Shown: piece after piece, positions 44,246 through 52,353 of the stretch
Numbering within the stretch: position 1 is the stretch's first letter
How the letters are laid out: each line of letters starts with the position of its first letter
Assembly (NCBI GenBank): GCA_039584255.1
Contig: JBDGYE010000001.1
Span: 10,309 to 74,308, forward strand
DNA from: JBDGYE01 sp039584255
Lineage (GTDB): Bacteria; Gemmatimonadota; Gemmatimonadetes; Palauibacterales; Palauibacteraceae
Length of the DNA: 64,000 bases
Reading direction: 5' to 3'
The notes under the pieces: generated by a model
What the model was told of the DNA's origin: nothing
Seen by the model: the letters and a program-made list of their open reading frames with translations, nothing else
Databases searched by the model: none
Position numbers and translations under genes: made by a program

Positions 44246-45157
44246 CTACGACCGGCGCCCGCCGGCCGCGTCCCCTCCGGACGGCTCGTCGTCCGCCACG
44301 AATTGCGCGCCGTCCCACCGTGCCTGCGTGGCCCGGAGCGACCTTCCCTCGAGCTCGAAAAGCCACAGGCCCTCGCGGCCGCTGATCGTGGCACTCCCGG
44401 CGCAGTAGATGGTGGGTCGGATGTTTGCCAGCCGAAGCCGGAACGTGCGATGGATGTGGCCGCACAGGATGGCGCCGTGGCGAATCGTCGCACAGGCAGT
44501 CAGGAAGTCCTCGGCATTCTTCATCCGGTGATCCAGGCGGTCCGGCCGGCCGTCCGCGCGGCGGGGGGCATAGTGCGTGACGACGAAGACGAAGCGATCG
44601 AGCAGCCTCGGGTCATCCAGGATCCTTCCGAGCGCCTCCAGCTGCGATGCAGGTACGCATCCGCTGGAGAGCCAGGGCGCTGGATTCGGGCGTGCACTGT
44701 TGACTGCGACCACTGCTACGTCCTCCCCCACCAATCGCACGAGGGGCCAGGGTCCGTCCACCCGGTGCTCCGGGGCGTCGGTTTCCAGGAGATCGCCGAA
44801 GTGACTCTCGAAGCGGTGCTGCCGCAGGGTGCCGAGGGTGTAGAGATCGTGGTTTCCGGGGACGTTCACATAGCCGGCCGGCGCAGCCGTCAACGGCTCC
44901 ACCGCCTCGCGCGCTGCCGCGAGCTCGGCGTGCGTGCTGAGATTCGTGTAGTCGCCGCTGAAGATCACTAGGTCGGGCTTCTGCTCCCGGAAGAGGCGGA
45001 CCAGCGCCTCCATCTTCCGGCTCGCCCCCGCGAGCTGGCGACCTCTGGCCCGCAGCAGGTTCAGCAGGCCGATCGCCCGCTTGCTGAACAGGTCCCCAAG
45101 CGGGACCCGCCGGATGCCCAGCCCCAGGTGGATGTCACTGAAGTGCAGGATCCTCAC
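44246..45157 (-). CDS. Calcineurin-like metallophosphoesterase
   Basis: A 303-residue two-metal phosphoesterase. Core motifs are LHFSDIHLG (DxH), FSGDYTN (GD), VPGNHDL (GNHD), VVTHYAP and LCGHIHRTF (GHxH), so the metal site is complete. No signal peptide, hence cytoplasmic; it resembles the 3',5'-cNMP phosphodiesterase/YkuE-type families. Starts at GTG 45157 downstream of GAGGAG. First gene of a minus-strand operon with the hydrolase and GNAT. Confidence 0.9.
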   Translation of the reverse strand: MRILHFSDIHLGLGIRRVPLGDLFSKRAIGLLNLLRARGRQLAGASRKMEALVRLFREQKPDLVIFSGDYTNLSTHAELAAAREAVEPLTAAPAGYVNVPGNHDLYTLGTLRQHRFESHFGDLLETDAPEHRVDGPWPLVRLVGEDVAVVAVNSARPNPAPWLSSGCVPASQLEALGRILDDPRLLDRFVFVVTHYAPRRADGRPDRLDHRMKNAEDFLTACATIRHGAILCGHIHRTFRLRLANIRPTIYCAGSATISGREGLWLFELEGRSLRATQARWDGAQFVADDEPSGGDAAGGRRS

Positions 45158-45255
45158 GGCGTCTGGCTCTCCTCGTGAATCGGGCCCGCGTGGTCATGGC
45201 CGGGCGCTCGGGCCACCTTACCGACAGGCGACGTCGCGGCTATTGTTCGCCCAGC

Positions 45256-46233
45256 ATGAAGCTCGCGAGCATATCCGCAGCGGACCTGCGCCGGGCTCTA
45301 CCCATGCCCGAGGCGATCGAGGCCATGAAGTCGGCCTTCGCCACGCTCTCGCAGGGACTTGCCGCCGCTCCCCAGCGCGGCGTGGTTCCGGTGGGCGACG
45401 CTGACGGAACCACGCTGCTCATGGGTGCATACCTTCCGGACGAGGGTCTGGCGGCGAAGACCGTCTCGATCTTTCACCGGAACCCGGAGCTTGGCAAGCC
45501 GGCGGTGACGGGACTGGTCCTCGTGCTCGATCCGCGGACGGGCGAGCCTCAGGGCCTCATGGACGGCGGCCCCCTAACAGCATGGAGGACGGGAGCGGCT
45601 TCCGGCGCGGCCACTGACCTGCTCGCCGTTCCCGCGGCACGGGTCGGAGCCGTGGTCGGCGCCGGCGCCCAGGCCCGGACCCAGGTCCTGGCGATCGACG
45701 CCGTCCGTGAGCTGGATGCGGTGAAGGTGCATTCCTTGGACCGAAACCAAGCAGAGCGCCTCGTCGCCGAAATGCAGAACGACACCCGCGCACAGCTCGA
45801 AGTCGCGGGATCGTCGGCCGAGGCGGTAGCGGACGCCGACGTCATCTGCACGGCCACTAGCTCGGCCACACCTGTCTTCGACGGTGAGCTGCTCAAGCCG
45901 GGCGCGCACATCAACGCGATCGGGACGTTCACGCTCGATAGACGTGAGCTGGATTACGTCACCGTCGATCGCTCGCGGGTGTTCGTGGACCTCGTCGGTG
46001 CGGCCCTCGAGGAAGCGGGCGACCTGATGGCGGCGGTCGAGCACGGAGTCACCGGCAGCGAGGAATGGACCGAGATCGGACTCGTCGCGGCGGGCCTGGC
46101 GGATGGCCGACAGACGCTTGACGAGATCACCCTCTTCAAGTCGGTCGGGCACGCCGTCCAGGACGTCGCCGCAGCCTCACGTGTGCTGCGGGCGGCCCGG
46201 GAGATGGGTCTGGGCCACGAGATCGAGCTCTGA
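45256..46233 (+). CDS. Ornithine cyclodeaminase/mu-crystallin family: probable delta-1-pyrroline-2-carboxylate reductase
   Basis: A 325-residue NAD(P)-dependent enzyme. The Rossmann motif is GAVVGAGAQARTQ; N-terminal PMPEAIEAMKSAFATLSQG and GGPLTAWRTGAASGAATDLL are family signatures. The next gene, 3 nt away, is a trans-3-hydroxyproline dehydratase, whose product is the substrate of the reductase members of this family, so reduction to L-proline is the best call; ornithine cyclodeaminase is the alternative. No ribosome site precedes ATG 45256; a weak promoter (TTACCG-N17-TATTGT) ends 9 nt before it. Confidence 0.82.
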   Translation: MKLASISAADLRRALPMPEAIEAMKSAFATLSQGLAAAPQRGVVPVGDADGTTLLMGAYLPDEGLAAKTVSIFHRNPELGKPAVTGLVLVLDPRTGEPQGLMDGGPLTAWRTGAASGAATDLLAVPAARVGAVVGAGAQARTQVLAIDAVRELDAVKVHSLDRNQAERLVAEMQNDTRAQLEVAGSSAEAVADADVICTATSSATPVFDGELLKPGAHINAIGTFTLDRRELDYVTVDRSRVFVDLVGAALEEAGDLMAAVEHGVTGSEEWTEIGLVAAGLADGRQTLDEITLFKSVGHAVQDVAAASRVLRAAREMGLGHEIEL

Positions 46234-46236
46234 GAG

Positions 46237-47289
46237 ATGCCTTCCTTCGAACCGGCGCCCGACTGGCTGCGGATAACCACCATCGATGCCCACACGGCGG
46301 GCGAGCCGCTCCGGGTGATAACCGGGGGATGGCCCGAGATTCCGGGAGCCACCCTCCTCGAGAAGCGGCAGTACGCCCGCGAGAACCAAGACCACCTGCG
46401 CCGGGCCCTGATGTGGGAGCCCCGGGGCCATGCCGACATGTACGGCTGCATCCTCACCCCCCCGGTCACGCCGGACGGCGACGTCGGCGTGCTGTTCCTT
46501 CACAACGAGGGATACAGCACCATGTGCGGCCACGGGATCATCGGCCTGGTGAAGGTAGGTCTCGAGGCCGGCCTCCTCGATCTGCCGGTCGAGCCCGCGC
46601 CCGAGATCCGCATCGACACGCCCGCCGGCCGGGTTACCGCAGTGCCCCACCTTCGTTCCGCCGCCGGCCGCCCACGAGTGGACGCGGTCTCGTTCCGCAA
46701 CGTTCCCTCATTCGTCCTGGAGCCGGATCTCCGGGTCGACATTCCGGGTCTGGGGACCGTTAGCTGCGACATCGCCTTCGGTGGCGCCTTCTACGCCTAT
46801 GTCGACGCGGCCGACGTCGAGCTCGCGCTCACACCACAGCACTACGCCCGCATCGCAGACACCGGAATGCGTATCAAGAGGTCCGTCATGCGCTGCTACG
46901 AGATCGTGCACCCCGACGGCGAGGCGGACCTCAACTTCCTGTACGGGACCATATTCGTAGAGCGGCTCGACGACCCGGACGGCTCGGGCTCCCACAGCCG
47001 CAACGTCTGCGTCTTCGCCGAGGGCGAGGTCGACCGCTGTCCGACCGGGACGGGGGTCAGCGGTCGTGCGGCCATTCACCACTCCCGTGGAGAGCTCGCT
47101 GCCGGCCGGTCGATCACCATCGAGAGCATCATCGGAACCACGTTCGATGTGCGCGTGGTGGACGAGACCAGGGTCGGAGGCCTGCCGGCCGTGGTGCCCG
47201 AGGTAACGGGGGCGGCCCACATCACCGGGCGGCACGAGTTCCTCGTTGACCCGGCGGATCCGCTCGGGGATGGCTTCCTCCTGCGCTGA
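46237..47289 (+). CDS. Trans-3-hydroxy-L-proline dehydratase (proline racemase superfamily)
   Basis: A 350-residue cytoplasmic enzyme dehydrating trans-3-hydroxy-L-proline to delta-1-pyrroline-2-carboxylate. The fold signatures THDAHTAGEP-like start (TIDAHTAGEP), MCGHGIIGL with the first catalytic Cys97, and DRCPTGTGVSGR with Thr270 are visible. Racemases and epimerases have a second Cys at this Thr position; Thr marks the dehydratase group. It starts 3 nt after the reductase stop, and the ureohydrolase follows 14 nt later. Confidence 0.86.
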   Translation: MPSFEPAPDWLRITTIDAHTAGEPLRVITGGWPEIPGATLLEKRQYARENQDHLRRALMWEPRGHADMYGCILTPPVTPDGDVGVLFLHNEGYSTMCGHGIIGLVKVGLEAGLLDLPVEPAPEIRIDTPAGRVTAVPHLRSAAGRPRVDAVSFRNVPSFVLEPDLRVDIPGLGTVSCDIAFGGAFYAYVDAADVELALTPQHYARIADTGMRIKRSVMRCYEIVHPDGEADLNFLYGTIFVERLDDPDGSGSHSRNVCVFAEGEVDRCPTGTGVSGRAAIHHSRGELAAGRSITIESIIGTTFDVRVVDETRVGGLPAVVPEVTGAAHITGRHEFLVDPADPLGDGFLLR

Positions 47290-47303
47290 AGGAAGGTAGA
47301 GCG

Positions 47304-48221
47304 ATGCATGATTTACGTGACCCTGGCGGCGACTCGGATAACCGGCTCCTCTCCGGCACTCCGATACCCTTCGCCGGCTGCTTCGCCGACGAGCCCGACC
47401 AGACGCTTCCCGTGGCCTTCGTCGGCCTCCCGTGCGACAGCCAGTCGTCGTTCCGACGGGGCCCGGCCGCGGCCCCGGGGAGGATCCGGCTCGCCTACGA
47501 CGGACGCTGCTACAACGCCACCACCGAGCTCGGGACGGATCTGGAAGGGCTCGTATCGGACGTCGGCGACTGGTTTCCGGGGGAGGGATGGGAAGAGACG
47601 TTCGAGGAGTACCGTGCCCGGGCCGAGGGCCTGTTCATGTCGGAACAGGTGCCGTTCTTCGCCGGCGGCGACCACGCGGTGACCGTTCCCCTGGTCGCCG
47701 CCCTCGAAGTCCTCGACGAGCAGGTCCACGTGATCCAGCTGGACGCCCATCCGGATCTGTATCCCGAGTACGGCGGTGACAGAGGGTCCCACGCCTGCGT
47801 GGGGGCCCGGATTCTGGAGATGGAGCACGTCGCCTCGCTGACCCAGATCGGGATCCGCACCCTCAACGCGCCTCAGCTCGCGGAGGTCGGCAGGCACGGC
47901 GGCCGGCTGGGAGTGTTCGAAGCGCGAGACATGCCCGTGCGGATGGCCGAGCTCGGTCACATCCCGAAGAATGCGCCGGTCTACGTGACGGTAGACCTCG
48001 ATGCCTTCGACCCCGCCTTCGCTCCGGGCGTCTCCCACCCGGTCCCGGGCGGCTTGTCTCCGCGGCAGATCCTGCGGCTACTCCAGGATTCCGAGTGGGC
48101 GCTGGTCGGGATGGACGCCGTCGAGGTGAATCCGTCCCGGGACGAAGGCGACCGGACGTCGATCCTGGCCGCGCGTCTGCTTCACGAGGGGATGGGGCTG
48201 GCCGTGGGAACGGGGGACTGA
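47304..48221 (+). CDS. Ureohydrolase (agmatinase/arginase family)
   Basis: A 305-residue Mn-dependent hydrolase that should release urea from a guanidino compound. Metal motifs are GGDHAVTVPLV, QLDAHPDLYP and TVDLDAFDPAFAPG; the loop after DAHPD reads GSHACVG instead of the usual SHGTP-type, so substrate differs from standard agmatinase. It lies 14 nt after the hydroxyproline dehydratase, suggesting joint amino-acid or guanidino catabolism. Arginase, agmatinase or guanidinobutyrase cannot be separated here. Confidence 0.87.
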   Translation: MHDLRDPGGDSDNRLLSGTPIPFAGCFADEPDQTLPVAFVGLPCDSQSSFRRGPAAAPGRIRLAYDGRCYNATTELGTDLEGLVSDVGDWFPGEGWEETFEEYRARAEGLFMSEQVPFFAGGDHAVTVPLVAALEVLDEQVHVIQLDAHPDLYPEYGGDRGSHACVGARILEMEHVASLTQIGIRTLNAPQLAEVGRHGGRLGVFEARDMPVRMAELGHIPKNAPVYVTVDLDAFDPAFAPGVSHPVPGGLSPRQILRLLQDSEWALVGMDAVEVNPSRDEGDRTSILAARLLHEGMGLAVGTGD

Positions 48222-48292
48222 TCCCGGCTGTTGTCGGCCGAGGGCGACGGAAACGGCTACCGCTGCGGCACCGTGGCCGCCACACTCCTGGC

Positions 48293-48829
48293 CTATTGCA
48301 GCCTCTCGTACAGGCCGTTGAACTGAACCTCCCAGCTCTCTCCGCCGTCGCCCGACGTTCTCCAGATCTGCCTGACGTCGCCGCCGTCCAGCGGCGCCCA
48401 CGAGATCTCGTGCATCACGGGCGATCCGTTACGACCGGGCCGCTCTCCCCTGAGTACCATCTTCCCTTCTTCGAGACCTCCGTACAGCTCGAGAAGCCGA
48501 CCGACGGTGTCGACCCACGTCTGATGCCACCGGCCACGACCCCCGTCGTAGATGTTGAAGCTCTTTCCCGTGAAGGCGCTCCCGGCACTGCTCCACTCCT
48601 CCATCAGGACACAGCCACCGAGGATCGATGTGATTCTGTTCGTTCCGGCCACGTCGCCGTCGGCGCCGGTTACCTGCCACTCGCCAAGCCAGAAATCGAA
48701 CTGCCGGTACTCCTCCTCCGTGCACCTCGCCTCCTGCGCTGCCACTGACGACGGAGCGACGCCGACAGCCAGGAGCGCCAACCCCACCATCACCAGGCCT
48801 CTGAGCCCGACCTTTCTCTCTTCCCGCAT
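48293..48829 (-). CDS. Exported protein, DUF1579-like
   Basis: A 178-residue protein with signal peptide (VMVGLALLAVGVAPSSVAAQ). The body starts QFDFWLGEWQVTG and ends WEVQFNGLYERL, the pattern of the DUF1579/lipocalin-like fold, with GCVLMEEWSSAGSAFTGKS in the middle. AGAGG just before ATG 48829 sets the start. It is divergent from the sigma-factor operon with a 200-bp gap. Function unknown. Confidence 0.78.
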   Translation of the reverse strand: MREERKVGLRGLVMVGLALLAVGVAPSSVAAQEARCTEEEYRQFDFWLGEWQVTGADGDVAGTNRITSILGGCVLMEEWSSAGSAFTGKSFNIYDGGRGRWHQTWVDTVGRLLELYGGLEEGKMVLRGERPGRNGSPVMHEISWAPLDGGDVRQIWRTSGDGGESWEVQFNGLYERLQ

Positions 48830-49033
48830 AGCACCTCTCTTGTGTGTCGGAACGCGATGCTGCAGCCTCGTTCTATCGAGCAACGCTTCATCTACCGAAT
48901 GTCGCACCCCAGGATCCGTTCGAGTCTCGAATAAAGGAAGAGCGGGCGTGTATCCCTTCCAGGTAGGACCCCGATCGGGCCTCCGCAGCGAGTGAGGAAG
49001 CACTTGGAGCCGAAACCCGATTCCGAGAGCCGG

Positions 49034-49588
49034 ATGGTTGAGCAAGTGCTGGTCGAGAGAGCGCAGGCCGGAGATACGGAGGCCTTCGGAGAGTTGGTCG
49101 GCCGCTACATGAGGCGCGGCTATTTCGCCGCTCTCGGTCTGGTCGGCTCCCACGAGGACGCTCTGGACCTCTCGCAGGAGGCGTTCGTGCGCGCCTTTCG
49201 CGCTCGCAGCACGATCGATCCCGGCCGGCCCTTCTATCCATGGCTCTACCAGATCATTCGCCGCCTGTGCTTCAACTTCGTGCGCGACACCCGCACGCGC
49301 AGAAGGAAGTTGGAGGCGGCCGGCGGCTGGCTGGCGGACGAAGTGGGGAACCGGGCGGCAGGGACGAATCCGGAAAGGGAGGCGGAGCGAGCGGAGCTGC
49401 GCGAGCGCTTCGAGGCGGCGATCGGCGAGCTTCCGGAAGCGCAGCGCGAGGTCCTGGTGCTGAAGGAGTTCGAAGGGCTCAAGTACCGGGAGATCGCAGA
49501 GCTTCTGGACATACCGATCGGCACGGTGATGTCGAGACTCTATGCTGCGAGGAAGAGCCTCGCCGCCAGCCTGGGAGATGTCTCGTGA
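49034..49588 (+). CDS. ECF RNA polymerase sigma factor
   Basis: A 184-residue sigma-70-family ECF factor. Region 2 is in RAQAGDTEAFGELVGRYMRR and DALDLSQEAFVRAFRARSTI with PWLYQIIRRLCFNFVRD; region 4 HTH is in LPEAQREVLVLKEFEGLKYR and IAELLDIPIGTVMSRLYAAR. Starts at ATG 49034 or upstream GTG 48992. Its stop overlaps the anti-sigma gene (GTGA). Probably controls its own operon and envelope genes. Confidence 0.93.
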   Translation: MVEQVLVERAQAGDTEAFGELVGRYMRRGYFAALGLVGSHEDALDLSQEAFVRAFRARSTIDPGRPFYPWLYQIIRRLCFNFVRDTRTRRRKLEAAGGWLADEVGNRAAGTNPEREAERAELRERFEAAIGELPEAQREVLVLKEFEGLKYREIAELLDIPIGTVMSRLYAARKSLAASLGDVS

Positions 49589-50046
49589 ACGGAGACCGCT
49601 ACAGCGAGGAACGCGTCCGCGAGCTGCTGATGGGAGCGCTCGACGGCGAGTTGACACAGGAAGCGCGGGCAGAGCTCGAGAGGCTGCTGGCCTCGGAGCC
49701 CTTGTTGCAGGAAGAGTGGAAGCGACTCTCGCGGGTGAAGGAGGTGACGGAGAGCATGAAGCTGAGAAAGCCACCCGAGGAGACCTGGGACGGCTACTGG
49801 AACAGCGTGTACAGTCGGCTGGAGAGAAGCATCGCCTGGATCCTGGTTTCCATCGCGGCCATCGTGCTGATCTCCTACGGAGGGTGGCACGGCGTCCAGG
49901 ACCTTCTCGCCGACGCCGAGTTGCCGTGGTACATCAAGGGAAGCGTCCTGGCCGGAATCGTGGGGCTGGCAATGCTCCTGGTCTCCGTCGTCCGACACAG
50001 GATCTTCGTGAGCCGCTCAGACCCGTACAAGGATATACAGCGATGA
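49585..50046 (+). CDS. Anti-sigma factor-like membrane protein
   Basis: A 153-residue protein coupled to the sigma gene. The N-terminal helical part (SEERVRELLMGALDGELTQE, LERLLASEPLLQEEW) resembles the sigma-binding domain of anti-sigma factors but has no HxxxCxxC zinc motif. Two membrane helices follow (IAWILVSIAAIVLISYGG and VLAGIVGLAMLLVSVV), with a very short end. It should hold the sigma factor at the inner membrane. GGGAG lies 8 nt before GTG 49585. Confidence 0.82.
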   Translation: MNGDRYSEERVRELLMGALDGELTQEARAELERLLASEPLLQEEWKRLSRVKEVTESMKLRKPPEETWDGYWNSVYSRLERSIAWILVSIAAIVLISYGGWHGVQDLLADAELPWYIKGSVLAGIVGLAMLLVSVVRHRIFVSRSDPYKDIQR

Positions 50047-50381
50047 TTATCACGCCTTCCGCGGACATTCCCGGTTACCGGGTGGTGAAGTCGTTCGGCC
50101 TGGTACGGGGAAACACGATACGCGCCAGACATGTGGGGAAGGACATTCTGGCTGGCTTCCGCAACATCGTGGGCGGCGAGATCGGCGAGTACACGAAGAT
50201 GATGGCTGAGTCCCGGGAGCAGGCCATCGACAGGATGACCGCCGAGGCCGATAAACTAGGAGCCAACGCCATCATAAACGTTCGCTTCATGACATCCTAC
50301 GTGATGGGCTCGGCCTCCGAGATCCTCGTGTTCGGGGATGCGGTGATCGTGGAGGAGGAACCGGAGGTGTCCGGGTTCTGA
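50043..50381 (+). CDS. YbjQ/UPF0145-family protein
   Basis: A 112-residue protein of the YbjQ (DUF74) family: GYRVVKSFGLVRGNTIRARH, a conserved EYTKMMAESREQAIDRM, and NAIINVRFMTSYVM. Family members are small cytoplasmic pentamers of unknown role. ATG overlaps the anti-sigma stop (ATGA), making a three-gene sigma/anti-sigma/YbjQ unit, which hints that YbjQ takes part in the same stress response. Confidence 0.9.
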   Translation: MIITPSADIPGYRVVKSFGLVRGNTIRARHVGKDILAGFRNIVGGEIGEYTKMMAESREQAIDRMTAEADKLGANAIINVRFMTSYVMGSASEILVFGDAVIVEEEPEVSGF

Positions 50382-50476
50382 CCGGATCGTCGCGACCCTT
50401 TCACCACCGACATAACCAGAGAACCAGGTCTGTAGGGGCCCGCGCGTCGCGCGCGAGAACCGAAATGGAGAATACG

Positions 50477-50932
50477 ATGCTGAAGAGGGCACTCGCGACG
50501 CTCATGCCGGCGACCTTCGGATGGCTTCTGCTCGCTGCTTCGCCGGTGGCGGCACAGGAGTCCGGGTCGGCGGCAGGCGACTGGGAGGGGAAGATCTCGG
50601 CCCAGGGAATGGAGTATCGCATCGCATACCACATTGCGGAGGCGGATGACGGCACTCTGTCGGCAACACTGGACAGCCCGGATCAGGGGGCATTCGGACT
50701 TCCGTTCGACAGTATCGAGACGGACGGCGAGTCCGTGAGGCTCAGCTACGCCGCGGCCGGCGCGGTCTGGGAAGGCACCCTGACCGAAGACGGCAGGCTC
50801 GATGGCGTGTGGCGGCAGGGAGGCAGCGAGATTCCGCTCGTCCTCCATCGGGTGAAGGATGAGACCGCCGAAGAGGGAGACGAAGCCACTGAGGCCGGGG
50901 GCGAAACCACCGAAGAGAAGGAGGAGGGATGA
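50477..50932 (+). CDS. Small exported single-domain protein (same domain as next gene's N-terminus)
   Basis: A 151-residue protein: signal ALATLMPATFGWLLLAASPVAAQ, then GDWEGKISAQGMEYRIAYHI, LDSPDQGAFGLPFDSIE and WEGTLTEDGRLDGVW, then a Glu/Thr-rich tail (GGETTEEKEEG). The domain is repeated at the start of the next gene (MDSPDQGAYAIP...YEGRLSEDGSTLDGIW). Start ATG 50477 with GGAG 8 nt upstream. Overlaps the next gene (ATGA). The 95-bp gap after ybjQ may carry a separate promoter. Confidence 0.75.
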   Translation: MLKRALATLMPATFGWLLLAASPVAAQESGSAAGDWEGKISAQGMEYRIAYHIAEADDGTLSATLDSPDQGAFGLPFDSIETDGESVRLSYAAAGAVWEGTLTEDGRLDGVWRQGGSEIPLVLHRVKDETAEEGDEATEAGGETTEEKEEG

Positions 50933-52353
50933 CCGCCGGGGCCGTGGCCCTGTTCGCGGCGCTCATCATGGGAACGGGAACCGAGCCGACCGAGGCCCGT
51001 GCGGCCCGGACTCCGCAGGAGCCACAGCGGGGGATCGAAGGCCACTGGCTCGGTACGCTCCAGGCCGGGGTAGAACTGCGCATCGTCTTCCACATCGAGC
51101 GTGGAGCGGATGGCGCCCTCTCGGGGTCGATGGACAGCCCGGACCAGGGGGCCTACGCCATCCCGGCCAGCGAGGTCGAGGCGTTCGGGGATTCGGTGAG
51201 GCTTTCGGTGGCCGCCGTCGGCGGCGAGTACGAGGGCCGGCTGAGCGAGGATGGCTCGACTCTGGACGGGATATGGAAGCAGGCCGGCATGGTCCTGGAT
51301 CTCGTCATGGAACGCTCGGACGCGGAGGCTCTCGCCCAGCCACGCCCACAGGAGCCCGAAGAGCCGCTCCCCTACGTGGCCGAGGACGTCTCGTTCGAGA
51401 ATCTCGAGGCCGGAAACCGGCTTGCCGGAACGCTGACCCTGCCCGAGGAGCCCGGTCCGCATCCCGCCGTCGTTCTCATAAGTGGGTCCGGCCCGCAGGA
51501 CCGGGACGAGACGGTGTTCGGCCACCGGCCGTTTCTGATCCTGGCCGATTACCTGACCCGGCGGGGGATCGCCGTGCTGCGGTTCGACGACCGCGGGGTC
51601 GGAGGGTCCACCGGCGACATCGCTAGCGCGACCACGGAGGACTTCGTCGGCGATGCCCTGGCCGGCGTGGCCTACCTGAAGGATCGCTCCGAGATCGACG
51701 ACGCGAAGATCGGGCTCCTCGGTCACAGCGAGGGTGGCCTGGTGGCGCCGCTCGCCGCGAATCGCTCCCCCGACGTGGCCTTCGTCGTCCTCATCGCCGG
51801 GCCCGGCCTCGACGGCGGCCAGATCCTGGAGCTCCAGGTGGAGACGGTCAACCGCACGATGGGCGTGTCCGAGCAGGTGATCGCGCGCCGCGTCGCCGCG
51901 CAGAAGAGAATCATGGAGGTTATGAGGACGACGCCGGACGACAGCGCCGCTGCGGCCCAGCTGCATACGGTCTTCCGGGAGATCGGGGTCGCCGATGAGC
52001 AAACAATCGAGAATCAGATCCGCCAGCTTCTGACGCCCTGGATGCGGCACTTCATCACGTATGACCCCGCGCCGGCGCTGGAGGAGGTGCAGGTGCCGGT
52101 CCTGGCCGTGATCGGCGAAAACGACGTTCAGGTTCCCCCGGCGGAGAACCTGCCGGCGATCGAGGCGGCGCTTAAAGCAGGCGGGAATCCCGACTTCACG
52201 ATCCAGGAGCTCCCGGGCCTGAACCACCTGCTGCAGGCCTCCGAGACGGGCGCCGTGACGGAGTACGCTCAGATCGAAGAGACGATGTCACCGGATGCCC
52301 TCCGGGTCATCGGCGACTGGATCGTCGAGCGGACGAAGGCCGGCGGCGGTTGA
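50929..52353 (+). CDS. Exported alpha/beta-hydrolase with N-terminal DSPDQGA domain
   Basis: A 474-residue hydrolase. An N-terminal hydrophobic segment is followed by the small beta domain shared with the previous gene (residues ~35-130), then an alpha/beta hydrolase: LISGSGPQDRDE, FDDRGVGGS, nucleophile elbow GHSEGG, VIGENDVQVPP (acid) and LPGLNHLLQ (His). This two-domain layout occurs in secreted esterase/peptidase-like hydrolases of unknown substrate. Stop overlaps the next start (TTGA). Confidence 0.86.
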   Translation: MTAGAVALFAALIMGTGTEPTEARAARTPQEPQRGIEGHWLGTLQAGVELRIVFHIERGADGALSGSMDSPDQGAYAIPASEVEAFGDSVRLSVAAVGGEYEGRLSEDGSTLDGIWKQAGMVLDLVMERSDAEALAQPRPQEPEEPLPYVAEDVSFENLEAGNRLAGTLTLPEEPGPHPAVVLISGSGPQDRDETVFGHRPFLILADYLTRRGIAVLRFDDRGVGGSTGDIASATTEDFVGDALAGVAYLKDRSEIDDAKIGLLGHSEGGLVAPLAANRSPDVAFVVLIAGPGLDGGQILELQVETVNRTMGVSEQVIARRVAAQKRIMEVMRTTPDDSAAAAQLHTVFREIGVADEQTIENQIRQLLTPWMRHFITYDPAPALEEVQVPVLAVIGENDVQVPPAENLPAIEAALKAGGNPDFTIQELPGLNHLLQASETGAVTEYAQIEETMSPDALRVIGDWIVERTKAGGG

